In this document: positions 11,156-21,985 of the stretch, one piece after another
Layout: each line of letters begins with the position of its first letter
How positions within the stretch are numbered: the first letter of the stretch is position 1
NCBI GenBank assembly: GCA_009599575.1
Contig: VWND01000001.1
Coordinates: 1,860,001-1,924,000, forward strand
From: Blumeriella jaapii
Lineage: Eukaryota > Ascomycota > Leotiomycetes > Helotiales > Drepanopezizaceae
Reading direction: 5' to 3'
DNA: 64,000 nucleotides
The notes under the pieces: generated by a model
The model's input: only the letters and a program-made list of their open reading frames with translations
Told to the model about the DNA's origin: nothing
The model's database searches: none
Translations under genes and position numbers: made by a program

Positions 11156-12919
11156 TCAAACCCGGCCACTGTAATTCTCGCCAAACCAATCGTGTTTGGC
11201 CAGTTCAGCAGCAGACTGCCTGTCCTCGGGCCTGAACTGCAAAGCCTTCCTCAACAAGTCTTCCAGTTTGAGTGCCTCCGCAACAGTGATGGTAGTTCCG
11301 GGTAGTTCAAGAAACTCGCCATTGAAAGACTTGGGTTCATCATCTTGGCTCGTCTGGTGCTTGTCCTTCTCAGCGATAACTCCGAGGGTCGAACCTATTG
11401 TCGCATTGGAATTACGGTCAGGACCTGTAGATATTCCTTCTGATGAGACGCTCTTCTCTCCACTTCTTGCATTCGATGACCCCGAAGCATTGCCACTTCC
11501 ACTTTTCGGCTGTGACGAGCCCGAGGCCTCGCCGCTCTTATTTTTGCCGGACGAACCGGTACCAGAACCGGTTCCAGAATTCGTCTTCTCGTGGTGAGGA
11601 GAATGTGAGCTACGACTGTTCAGGTGCTCAACTACGCCTTCCGCCTCGCTGGTCGTGAGCTCTTCGACAAGAGCGATGAGACGAGCGGTATTGTCCAAAC
11701 GCTTTTCTAAAGACGAATGCCTTCTTTTCAAATTTTCGGCCTCTACCGCGTTGTCTTGGCCAAAGCCCAGATCTTTGTGAGTTGGGTGAGCGGGGCCTGA
11801 GTCTCCGTCGTGCAAACCAATCTTCATAATCTCTTGGAAGAGCGTCCCAGCCACGATGTCGACGAGCTGTCCACCAGACTTGATTTCAGCCTCGTACCAG
11901 GTTCGCCCTTCCTCCCATCTGTCCCACCATGTGACAGGCAACTTCCCAATTATCTTAACACTGGCTATCAATATCTGGTCTCGCGTAGGTGCTCCTCGAT
12001 ATCGAAACAGACATGAGCCAGTTCGGATCTCAAAAATGGTGCAGCCTAGTGCCCAGATATCCGAGCTGATACTCCTTGGGCCACTGAAGTTGAATTCTGG
12101 GGCGCAGTAGTTCTTTGGAGTACCGATATCCGCCGAAGACTGCTCCTCCATGAAAGCGATACCAAAGTCGATGATCATAATCTGGTCAGACAGCCACCGA
12201 GGATCCACAAGCTTCATACTGATCGCAGTGACCGTGTACTTTGGGCCCGTGTACTCGTCAGCCAGTCCTGGAGCCCTATGCAGGAGATGAGTCTGTGGTT
12301 CACCTAATCTTTCATGGATCTGCTCAACGCTCCACTCATCAATATTCGCAAGCTGAAGAAGGATGTTCGCAGCAGTGAAGTCTGAGTACTCGTCAGCTCG
12401 AGGACCTCGCATCTGGCCGCAGGACGTACCTCCGTGAACAATACCCGTTGAATGAATATACGCCAAACCCTCAGTAGCCTGGAGGGCAACCTTCCTCGCG
12501 ACATTGCCCTTCAGTCTCCTCGTCCCACTCGTGAATCCAGGGCAGTCATTGAACTGCTTGATACTCGGTCCGCCAACTTCACTCACAACACACAAATGAC
12601 GTCCGTTTGGACCATCAATCCAAAAATGGTCCAGTAAGCTCATCACATAAGGCTTCCCCTTGTGATCCTCACTCTTCTTCAGCCTTCGCAAAATTTCCAC
12701 TTCAGGACAATCACGCGACAGCCTCGCAGCCAGAATCTTGAGCGCTACATAACGTTTTCGGACCGTGTCTCTACCTAGCCAGACAGTTGCGAAGCCACCA
12801 TGACCAAGTTTATGAATGACGATGTAGCGGCCCTTCTTGAAAATATCGTCCAGGTGCACCGGATGAAAGCCCCCGGGTCGATAATTCAGCGTCTCAACGC
12901 GGGGTGGTCGGGTCGCCAT
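11156..12919 (-). CDS. SRPK-like serine/threonine protein kinase
   Basis: Read straight through this is one frame of 587 codons. A 48-nt intron with no stop is almost certainly present at 12429-12382 (GTACGT...TCAG). Removing it gives 571 residues and restores the catalytic loop as HGDFTAANILL. Other kinase landmarks are the Gly loop GHGGFATVWLG, the lysine motif YVALKIL, the DFG loop IIDFGIAFM, the APE equivalent YCAPEF and the DIWALGC helix. The SRPK-like call rests on HGD in place of HRD, the N-terminal LNYRPGGFHPVHLDD segment and the overall layout common in filamentous fungi. Between the C-lobe helices sits a Ser/Gly-rich insert of about 60 residues, followed by the last lobe helix. SR-protein kinases phosphorylate Arg/Ser-rich splicing proteins, but fungal SRPK-like paralogues are mostly uncharacterised. 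Confidence 0.88.
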   Translation of the reverse strand: MATRPPRVETLNYRPGGFHPVHLDDIFKKGRYIVIHKLGHGGFATVWLGRDTVRKRYVALKILAARLSRDCPEVEILRRLKKSEDHKGKPYVMSLLDHFWIDGPNGRHLCVVSEVGGPSIKQFNDCPGFTSGTRRLKGNVARKVALQATEGLAYIHSTGIVHGGTSCGQMRGPRADEYSDFTAANILLQLANIDEWSVEQIHERLGEPQTHLLHRAPGLADEYTGPKYTVTAISMKLVDPRWLSDQIMIIDFGIAFMEEQSSADIGTPKNYCAPEFNFSGPRSISSDIWALGCTIFEIRTGSCLFRYRGAPTRDQILIASVKIIGKLPVTWWDRWEEGRTWYEAEIKSGGQLVDIVAGTLFQEIMKIGLHDGDSGPAHPTHKDLGFGQDNAVEAENLKRRHSSLEKRLDNTARLIALVEELTTSEAEGVVEHLNSRSSHSPHHEKTNSGTGSGTGSSGKNKSGEASGSSQPKSGSGNASGSSNARSGEKSVSSEGISTGPDRNSNATIGSTLGVIAEKDKHQTSQDDEPKSFNGEFLELPGTTITVAEALKLEDLLRKALQFRPEDRQSAAELAKHDWFGENYSGRV

Positions 12920-13429
12920 GATGGACTGCGATATTTAATTGGTATGGAAGCTTGCCGTAGTATGTGTATACCTCAAATTGAGTGATACGCGGCGGTGAAG
13001 AATCTCTACAGGGGAGAAAAGGTGGCGTGTTGATATTCCTGTCTGACTCAGCTGTCGATTTGGCAAGGACTCTTGCATGAAAGGGACATCTGGAATCTTG
13101 CCCTATCTGGCAATTTGATGTTTTTGAAATCAAGTATCTGGCTTTCTGCTCCGCTTCTTTGCCTTGGAAGGTTACACCCAACACAATCACCAAGTAAGCA
13201 CTTTACCACGATAGGAATGTGTAACTCGACGTGCAGGGAAAATTGGTGGGTTGCAGAAGAATGACAATCCCCGATTCGACTGCAGTTACGTGCCGGAGCC
13301 GCAAGTAACATAAAATGAAATCCAGAAAAGAAGAAGACGAAAGAAAAGGTTGGCTTGAGGAAATCTGACAGGTTTCTTCCGGAAGACAACCGAGTACGAA
13401 ACATCTTCATTGCATGATTTTCAAGAGTG
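12920..13429. other. Intergenic, 510 bp
   Basis: It lies between two genes on the same strand, so it should hold the kinase promoter and the terminator of the CoA-transferase... on the minus strand the CoA-transferase 3' end comes first. No further feature seen. Confidence 0.4.
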
Positions 13430-14990
13430 CTACCTCACAGCGCCCTCTGATTTTAGAGCCTCTATATCACTCCCACTCAACCCTACGATGTCCCGTAGCA
13501 CTTCGTCAGTATGCTGTCCTAGCATCGGCGGAACACTCCGGATACTGGGTTTACTTTCGCTGTATTTAACAGGCGTGTTGACCATCTTTATGGGCCCACA
13601 GGCCCCGTGATCCATCTCCTTGACCATACCTCGGGCCAGAGTGTGTTCGTGATTCAATGTCCCTTGAATATCATTTACTGCCGCGTACGGCAAACCACTA
13701 CCTTCAAAGATTTCTAGCCATTCTTTTGTTGTTTTCGTTTTTGTTATGGCTTCAATAGAACCGTCCAGTTCTATTCGATTAGCGACTCTCTGTGCGTTGA
13801 GAGAAAATTTTGAGTCGTTCCTCCATTCAGGATGACCTAGTCTGTCGGATAGGATGCCAAAGAGCCGGTCGTTGCCACCACCGAACAAGATATCTCCATC
13901 TTTTGTTTTGTAGGACTGATATGGCACGATTGAAGCTATTGGCTGTGAGCATGCAAAACGGCAAGCTTTTGGCTAGACTCACGATGAGCCGTTCCCCATC
14001 TACCTGTATCCTTCTCTCCGCTAATCAAGCAGCTACTGACGATGTTCGCTAACGTCGCAATCTGGCAGTCGCTCAACGCAATATCGATGTGTTGCCCTCT
14101 TCCTGTTCTGGCTCGAGCAATTATCGCGGCCATGATACTATTGCTGGTATAGAGCCCGGTCGTCAAGTCGGTCACCGCAACCCCGACCTTTACTGGGGGA
14201 CCATCTCGACTTCCAGTGATATGCATCAGCCCAAATTCGGCTTCGACCATAACATCGTAGCCAGCACGGTTTGAATAGGGGCCCGTCTGTCCATAACCAG
14301 TGATAGAGGCATATATCAATCGCGGGTTGATCTTGGACAGCGTCTCAAAGTCCATTCCATATTTTTTCAAGCTTCCAGGTAAATAGTTCTCCACCAAGAC
14401 ATCACTTTTCGCGGCTAAATTATGTAGAACTTCGACCCCTGATTTGTGTTGGAACGATAGTCCTAGAGACTTCTTGTTCCGATTTACCTACAGAAGAAGT
14501 TAAGCTCGTGCAGTCAAGGATGCGGCCGTGGCTAGGTACAGCAAGGAAATATGCGCTTTCACCAGCACCCTCTTTGCCCGAGCCTTCGATATACTTCGCG
14601 TAAGGAGGACCCCATGCCCTTGTGTCGTCGCCACGAGTTGGGTGTTCGACCTTTATGACTTCTGCGCTGAGACCTGTGAGTTTGAATGCTGCCGAATCGA
14701 GGTGGGAAGCGGTACCCTAGATCGCCGAGAATCTGCGTACAATATGGCTATAGAAACCCGCATTAGCTACTGCTGTGCAATTGAAGATGGGTGCGTACGC
14801 CAGCAAGGACTCGCGTCATGTCGAGAATCCTGTAGCCCTTGAGAGGCAGGGCCATGTCGTCGACGGACGCATCGGCAAAGGTCCTACGCCGGATGGCGCA
14901 AACCACGGATGAACCGCCATTGGGCCTCTGAAACGGCCGTGAGGCTCCTGAAGCTCTAGCAAGCGCTCTTGAAAATATTGAAAGGGACAT
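13430..14990 (-). CDS. CaiB/BaiF (class III) CoA-transferase, probably mitochondrial
   Basis: Five exons, 14990-14799, 14747-14716, 14666-14540, 14487-13983 and 13935-13430, encode about 453 residues; phases agree at every junction. The second exon is only 32 nt. Spliced, the N-terminal core reads [18 protein letters not shown] then [20 protein letters not shown], the class III signature. [37 protein letters not shown] and [12 protein letters not shown] follow, containing the catalytic-Asp region. Residues 1-40 are rich in Arg, Ser and Ala with almost no acid, like a mitochondrial presequence. The closest well-known type is the succinate-hydroxymethylglutarate CoA-transferase group (human SUGCT), which moves CoA between dicarboxylic acids such as succinyl-CoA and glutarate. 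That specificity is family inference only. It diverges from the chitin-binding protein gene across 565 bp. Confidence 0.9.
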
Positions 14991-15555
14991 TTGTGCGTAG
15001 AGGGGTGGAGTTGAGGCTGCGTGAAGCTCCGAACGATGGGGTTGTCGTTGTCTATACTGTACGATACTCGGACAAATGCCGAGGTCGAGGATCAAGGCGC
15101 GGGGGATACAACCTTTCGCAACCGAGTTTTTTGAATCAACGCCATTACAACAACAACATGGCCTCGGCCTGAATGCCTCTGCAGCATAGCTGCGTAGCTG
15201 GCTGGCCATAACGCAAAAAGAGCGCTCATGTTTCACGACACATTCCAGACGCTGTACAATCGGTTTAGTAGGACTGATGAGAGGCAAGCAATGCGAATGT
15301 CTAGAGCAAAGCAGACCATTGGATTTCAAGCGACTCCCTTTCATCGTCTTGAATTCTTGAATGTTTGATCCTGCCATCTCGTCCAGAGGTAATCTAACGG
15401 GTGGACGAGATTCGTTGCAATGTGTTTACATTCCTCGTCGTGATGCTGCAAGACATTCGCGTACGCGTCGACTCGTCCACTCTCTGCTTAAATACAGAGA
15501 GATAGCACCTCAATGGGATGAGTATCTTTCTGCTTCGTCCTCAACACTCTCAATT
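14991..15555. promoter_or_regulatory. Shared divergent promoter region
   Basis: 565 bp between the ATGs of the CoA-transferase (-) and the chitin-binding protein (+). No clear binding motif picked out. Confidence 0.4.
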
Positions 15556-18043
15556 ATGAAGCTCATCACTTTGGCGTTGCCTGCTTTGGCTTTCGCTAAT
15601 TACGTTCCTTCAATTCTCGATGAGCCCCTGAACCCTCTTTGCATTGTTTACACTGTCGTCGAACAACCTATCGTTATTAGCACTTGCTTCTCTTCTAAAA
15701 CCACTGCTTGCATAGATGGCTACACCACCACGGTCTCTTCCCCTACATGTATTGATACAACTGTCACAGCATCTACCACTGTCTCAGAGGCTCCAATCTT
15801 TCATCCCACTCACCACCCTGCTACGAAGGCAGAAGAGCCTTGCGAATACACAACTATTACAACAGATATCTTGACCACCGTTTGTCCTAGCCCTACCATC
15901 ATTACTCACGGTACACATACGTACACCATCACTGAGGCTACGACATTCACCATCACTGGTAAGTTTTGTTTGGCATCTACGTAGGAAGAACAAGGTTAAC
16001 AAGCTATAGACTGCCCTTGCACCTATACTCGCACAAAACATAGTTCTGAGTACCATGCAGCATCAACAGGTAACGCGACTCTTTCATTTTTCTCGGTCTG
16101 TTACAATTTCCCTATCGTGTCATTTATCGATATCGGATTTGGGCCAATATCTAACTGTCTGCCCAGACCTGACTAGCGCCATCGGACAGTCTTCTTTTAC
16201 TTCACAAGAAGCGGCTACCAACACCTCAGCACCTACAGGTGGCTTTTCGGAATCACAGGGAGCGGCATCCAGCTTTGCACCTACCCCACCCACAGTGATC
16301 TCTTCTTCAGGCCAGGTGACCACACCACCTATCTCTCTCACTTCAGCATCTAGTACACGGGCTTCAGAACCCTCGTCTACTGCCACGGGTGTTCCTCCAT
16401 GTGAAGGCTATCCGGACTGCAACCCAATTTCAACAGACGGAAGTTGCGGCAATGGAGTAACTTGCACAGGCAGTCTTTTCGGTTCCTGCTGCTCGGAGTA
16501 TGGGTACTGTGGTTCTGGTCCATTGTATTGTGAAGGTGGTTGCCAACCCGAGTATGGTACCTGCGGTAGTGATCTGACTTCTTCAACCTTATCTCTCCCA
16601 TCTAGTACTCAGGCTTCAGAGCCCTCGTCTACTGCCACGGGTGTTCCTCCATGTGGAGGCTATCCGGACTGCAACCCAGTTTCAACAGACGGAAGTTGCG
16701 GCAATGGAGTAACTTGCACAGGCAGTCTTTTCGGTTCCTGCTGCTCGGAGTATGGGTACTGTGGCTCTGGTCCATTGTATTGTGAAGGTGGTTGCCAACC
16801 CGATTATGGTACCTGCGGTGCGGATGTTCCTCCGTGTGGAGATACTTATGAGCCTGGCTATGTCCCTGGTACCATCGGCAACACCACATTGATAAGCACG
16901 CCAGCCCCCGCTGTGTTCACATCTGGCTACTATGTCTACTCCTTTGGCTTCCACGGGGCTACTGCTCAAGGATCTAAAGCTTACGCAGAGACAAACCCAG
17001 ATACACCTGCGTTTGATAAGCTTGCATATTACCAGATCCCTTTGGACTTGAAGCCTGCTGTCTTCTCTTGCACCAATTTTGGATACCTGTACCATCCCGA
17101 CTCCGGACTCTGCGTCACGGCCAATGCAACGTCAAGCGGAGATGGACCAAAGTTCCAGAATAGCGAATTGCTCCTCGAGCCATGCGGTACTTGTGCTGGC
17201 GGAATCCCAGACATTGACCAGCTCTTTTGTTTGAATGAGCTTACAACAACCAGCCTGACAAGAGAAATTGCTCCTCCCGTCAAGTGCATCATGTTCTATG
17301 GAGATGTCCTGCCTCCGATCCCATTTTACCCAACAATTTATGGGCCGGGTCCTGAACTGTCCGTTGCTACTGTCGCTCTGGGCCCTAGTGGTACTTGCAT
17401 CTGGCTACCGTTTCCTTCCACGCCAGAACCTACATCAACAACGATCTCAGACCCAACGAGCACCCCAGTAACTTCAGGCCCGGTTGATCTGGCTACATCT
17501 ATCGATCAAGTTACAATACCAACAAGTACCCAATCCGATCCACTACCAACGAGCACTTTCGCTTGCGAGAGGAACCAGTTTAGCTTTAACGCCGGAACAG
17601 GAACTGGTACGTGTTCTTCGATTCCCTTTTTTTCTCCTCTTTCAAAGAAGCCTCGGCAGCCTTGACTCTTTTGTCGAGGCTACCTTCTCGTTTAGAAGCA
17701 ATCCAATTCACTCCGATACTACCTGGCATAGCAACGCTAATTACCGGTATGTGGTTTTTCAGTGGTCGCGACGAAGTTCTTCGAGGGCGTTGGCTTGCGA
17801 GAGCTGGCCGTCGGTATTCCTGGCTCAACCACGAGCTTTACTACCACAGGCTACGATTGCAACCCACTGGAAAGCTGTACCCAACTGCTAGCGATTTACA
17901 ACCCCAATGGCCATTTCGAACTCTATTTCGATCTGACTCTCGACAGGTGGGTGTGCGTCACTTACGCTTATAACGTTCTCGATGCATCTGTTTTCAGTGT
18001 CGGAAATGTGACGGTTGGGAGAGTTTACGGGTTCTCATCATAG
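15556..18043 (+). CDS. Secreted chitin-binding protein with two hevein-type domains
   Basis: Four exons, 15556-15958, 16010-16069, 16167-17606 and 17763-18043, encode 727 residues; all phases fit. A signal peptide covers residues 1-15. The next part is Thr/Ser-rich with a CPCTYT cysteine module, like mucin-type fungal wall proteins. Two nearly identical type-1 chitin-binding (hevein-like) domains follow, each with the eight-Cys pattern around CGNGVTCTGSLFGSCCSEYGYCG. After them comes a unique Cys-containing region with a YHPDSGLCV-type segment, then a Pro/Thr-rich linker and a C-terminal module of about 120 residues. No catalytic domain is visible, so this is a binding or wall-coating protein rather than a chitinase. 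Likely roles are wall organisation or host interaction; the sequence does not decide between them. There is no clear GPI signal. Confidence 0.85.
16370..16818 (+). repeat. 252-bp intragenic tandem duplication
   Basis: Bases about 16370-16566 recur almost unchanged at 16622-16818, an offset of 252 bp (84 codons), so the frame is kept. Each copy encodes one whole hevein domain plus its Ser/Thr linker. The few differences (for example EGY versus GGY, PIS versus PVS, PEY versus PDY) suggest a recent duplication or ongoing conversion. Confidence 0.9.
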
Positions 18044-19276
18044 ACGCGCCGCGATGAGATGTGATTTTGGCAAGAGGCTTCTGGCGTTTCTAATTACCTT
18101 CAGGCAGGAAATGCCGATCTTTTTGTAGCAATGGTTTACATGCTTGCGTTTTGGAAACAAAGTCTATTCAGTTCTTCGCAGTGACTCCAAGTCTTACGAT
18201 TGATATCCCGAAGCGCAGCTGGCACGGAAATCTAACACCCGCAGTCCAACTATCCAAACCTCTCAGCCGCATAATAACAAGTCAAACCCGACGTGAAAAC
18301 GACCCGAAACCTGGCATTCTACCAATGGCAGCAGGGATAGATGTTCTGAACGACTTGGCGACAATCACACACTCCAGCCAAGTCCTGCACTTGGGAACAT
18401 TTCCCGCCCAGGAAAGCCTCCCCAGCAGCCGGAATAGTACGTAATCGGCTTTGCACGGGTTCATATGTGGTCTGTACTATCTTGGCTCCGAAAAGTGTGC
18501 GTGGCTCTTGGTTCTTGGAGTCAAGAGTCCTCCAGACACTTAAGATTTTTCCCGTCTCGACTTTGTTTTGAACCGGGAGATAAGCATTGAAATTGGTTGG
18601 TGAATAAGCGAGAAGCAGCTCTAAGTGGGGCAAGGAATACGGTATGATATGGGCTTGAAACCAAACCCAAAGCTATGCTTTAAGAGCGGGGTACGGTGAG
18701 GTCGGTGCATCCAAGTTTCGAGTGCTGGTCAGCAGGATAAAAGGCTTTTGGTCTCTCGACAGCTTGACTTTGCTCTTCATCCCATTCCACCTGTGTTTCT
18801 GTGTCCAGTTTTCACCAGAAGCCGGCAAAGGGTCCTACTACCTATTCAAAAGTACTATTTCTGCTTGACAACTGGTTTGTCATTAATGCTCAACATTCTC
18901 TCTCCTTTGAAGAAATCAGCAACAAAACATGTCGGCCTCAAGACTCAGAATCGCCTCCCAAGTTTGGCCTCCGTGGGTTCCAGTAGCAATGGCCGGGGTA
19001 GACTCCCTCTCTTCATCTATCCCCTTGACCGCTCTCCGTAGCATTCTCTACGTCTCCACGTCTCCCAAACTTCAATATTCAAAACCTGACTATCTTCTTT
19101 GTCCAGCAGCAAAACCCGCTTTCTCCCACCAGTACGCATTTCCATCACCAAGACCACAATGCCAGCAAATCCGGAGAGCAAGCTCAAGCACACAAACAAG
19201 AGGCTTCGCAGCAAAACCACTCGCACAAGCACAGCTCGTCGAAGAGCGCTCAGAAGAGCCACAAGCACGGCAGCAA
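18044..19276. other. Intergenic stretch
   Basis: No supported gene. A 104-codon minus-strand frame (18319-18633) has a Cys-rich end but no recognisable family and is probably spurious. The 18929-19276 part of a longer plus frame lies upstream of the dehydrogenase relic and resembles no known N-terminus. Confidence 0.45.
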
Positions 19277-20168
19277 CCACCAGAGCTCAAAGAAAGACCA
19301 GTCTTCGCATTCGAAGCGGGCGTGCTAGGCCGCTGTCTGACTGCTCTGTGGGATTCGAAATCTCGACCAGTTACGCTTTGCGACGCTTCTCTACCCGCAC
19401 TAGTGTCTTCCAGAGACCACATCGCCAACTCCTTGACCCCGTACTGCGCCGAACACGGTACGAGGCTGAGACAGGTCCGACTCGCGCACAAGCTGGAAGA
19501 TGCTGTGCGCGACGCCTGGATGGTCATCGAAGCTGTGCCTGAGGATCTCCACTTGAAATCCAAGCTTCTGGACAGGTTAATCGGTCGATCGCGACGAACT
19601 CGGCTGGCTTCCCGAGAAAAGCGCTGGTGAGCGAGGTCCTCCACAAGGATAGGGTGCTCAACACCTTGTACTATATCTTACCCCGCAACAAAATCGTTGA
19701 GATGATGTCCGGTGGACACACGTTGCCCGCCATCATCCTGACCCTGGCTGGACAGATGGAAGCCGTGGAATTGCGGCCAGTTGCCATGTCTGATGGAGAG
19801 TCAAAGGGCATCATTTTCTGCTGGTAGACACGATGTCACGTTACCGTCACGTTGTTATCGTGTTATTGATGGAGCTTGGCACATGCACGTAGACAAGACT
19901 CCATAGCTGAATACTACTACAACTCGATCAACTCGTTGCAGAGCACTGATTGCCTTTATACACTGCCCGATGAAATAACAAAAACACCAGCAAAATTGTT
20001 CCAGATATCTGAGGCAGAATGAGAAAGGAGGCCGGGAGGTTTTCAGCGAGGGAGTCGCCAGCTCAGAGGAAGTGGATCTTATGTTCAAGGACTTGGAGAC
20101 CGTGCCAACCGACAGACTATTCGACTTGGACACTTTCTTGAAGAGCGAGACGAGCAACTGCCCAGTCT
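19277..20168 (+). pseudogene. Decayed 3-hydroxyacyl-CoA dehydrogenase
   Basis: Three separated pieces keep the order of the family. The first (to about 19580) contains a nucleotide-fold remnant, AGVLGRCLTALW, in which the usual GxGxxG opening is degraded, and AWMVIEAVPEDLHLKSKLL. The second, in another frame (about 19585-19827), has SEVLHKDRVLNTLYYILPRN followed by KIVEMMSGGHT, then stops early at FCW. The third (about 20010-20168) has REVFSEGVASSEEVDLMFKD, matching the C-terminal helical domain, then ends. A frame change falls near 19570-19590, and about 180 bp of unmatched sequence with stops separates pieces two and three. The family oxidises 3-hydroxyacyl-CoA to 3-ketoacyl-CoA with NAD+. 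I find no splice pattern that repairs all breaks, so I call it dead. Confidence 0.7.
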
Positions 20169-21985
20169 GAGAGAGGGAGATGGGGTCCGGGGAGCTATAG
20201 GAGAAGCACACGTCGAGTGGTTCGAGAAGGAGTATGCATAGAGAGGAAAGCTGGGTGCGATGAGCGGTAATGGCTTGATTACCAAGGAGGTACGCAGCGA
20301 TGGACGAAAAGAGCGGAAGAGAGATCCCGGGGCAAGACCTTGGGAACAAGCACTCTCTTGGGATTTCTGTAGGGCTACGACCTCTGCACATAAGAATGAT
20401 GAGAAACAGGACGTGTTGGCCCACGATGAAAAATCTAACCTCAGATGCAAAATGAAAATCTGAACATTCAATTTTCACCTTTATGAGATGCAGATTAAGA
20501 TTCACAGTCGGACATCCAATATGTAAGTTGTAATCGACCTCAGTAGTCTGATAAATGTTCCCAAAAGAAATATCGCATATTCTTTAATGAATGATCAATA
20601 ATGGTCTTGGAATGGCTGGAAGAAGACAGACACTGGTAATCAACATTCCCGATAAAGCTAGGCGATTCACCTTTCCTCCTGCAAGAAATTTTACCTTGGA
20701 CATAGACCGACGTAAGGGTCTTCATTTCATCACCACCAGAGTCGCAAGGCTCTGGTGGTGTACCTGGGTAACACCAGGTTATGTGCTAATCTGATTAAAA
20801 TCCTTTCCTTCGGGGTTAAAGGGTTTTCAAGGGGCAACCTGCGGCTGGAAACAGCGGGGTTGCGCCGGAGTTTTGCTATTTTCGATTCTGAATTTTGGCT
20901 CATGACTTTTAATCTTTTTGGAGACTGTTTGCTCATATTGCTTTTTTGTTTTTGCATTTGGTCAACTGTTTGCAATTTTATATTTGTTGTCGTCATCGCT
21001 CTGTTAAGCGAGACGAGGCGCCGACGACACACCACGTCAGAGCCTGCCTACTGTACCTATTCTGGCTTTTTAGCAGACAGGCTACCTCTTTCTCGTATTA
21101 TTTTCAATTACTCATCTTTGCAATCATGAGAGGGATCCGAGGTATGGAGCCTAGCAACCCAATTGCACTAAATGTCTTGATGTCATGCCCGTTGATTTGG
21201 TCGTCGAGTTTGCGTCTGGGTCAGGACTTTTCAATTCGAAGCTAGTTAGAGGGCCGTATTGCTTCCCAACCATCTAACCCGCGTGCGCAACGGTCCAGCC
21301 CGTGGGTGGCAACGTCGCAAGCGCTGTACGTATGCTTTCTTGCGCGTTGCAGAGTAGAACCAAGGAGATGCACCACGATAGCTGCCGCGCAAGCACTTGG
21401 TGGCGGAAACACAGCTAGTGCTTAGAATTTTCCTCCACAAAAGGGAAAAAATTATCTGGCACTTCTGCATCTGATGTTCTGGTGGGAATCGACGGTAAGT
21501 GCTTCAAAACTGGTTGTGGGATAGTGATGATGATGCTAACTCTTAAAGATCTAGAGGTGGCAGTTATACAGTTCATCCAATGTTGGATGATAGCTCTGTA
21601 TGGCAGAATGACATGGTGCTTGATGCTGCTAGCCATTTGCCTTTTGATCAAGGCCGTCGTCAATTTCTTTGTCATTGCTACAATGATACATTGAGTATAA
21701 TATCAGCGGGATTGGAGATTGCGACACTCGAGCTTGTTTCGCTTCCCGGTTTCTTTTGTCGCGTACCGCTTATAGATTGCTGATCCGGCCCGGGATATTA
21801 AAATGAATCGGATCTGAGATATGGCCCTGCGCACTGAAACTAAGAATATAAGATGAATCCCACATGGCTTCTGCGAAGATTGGATTGTTGCACAGCAAAC
21901 CTACCTTATCATTCACAGCAGACAGAGACTGATGAGATGCTTGACCCTGTTTTTGTACCAAAAGATATCAATATCCGACAAACAT
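20169..21985. other. AT-leaning intergenic stretch
   Basis: No supported gene on either strand. It looks AT-richer than the flanks by eye. Small inverted repeats occur near 20740-20780 (CACCAGAG...CTCTGGTG, then ACCTGGGTAACACCAGGT). Confidence 0.5.

Noticed and set aside
18319..18633. Small Cys-containing minus-strand frame as an effector
   Set aside because: No signal peptide, no family, and it lies in the 3' region of the chitin-binding gene.
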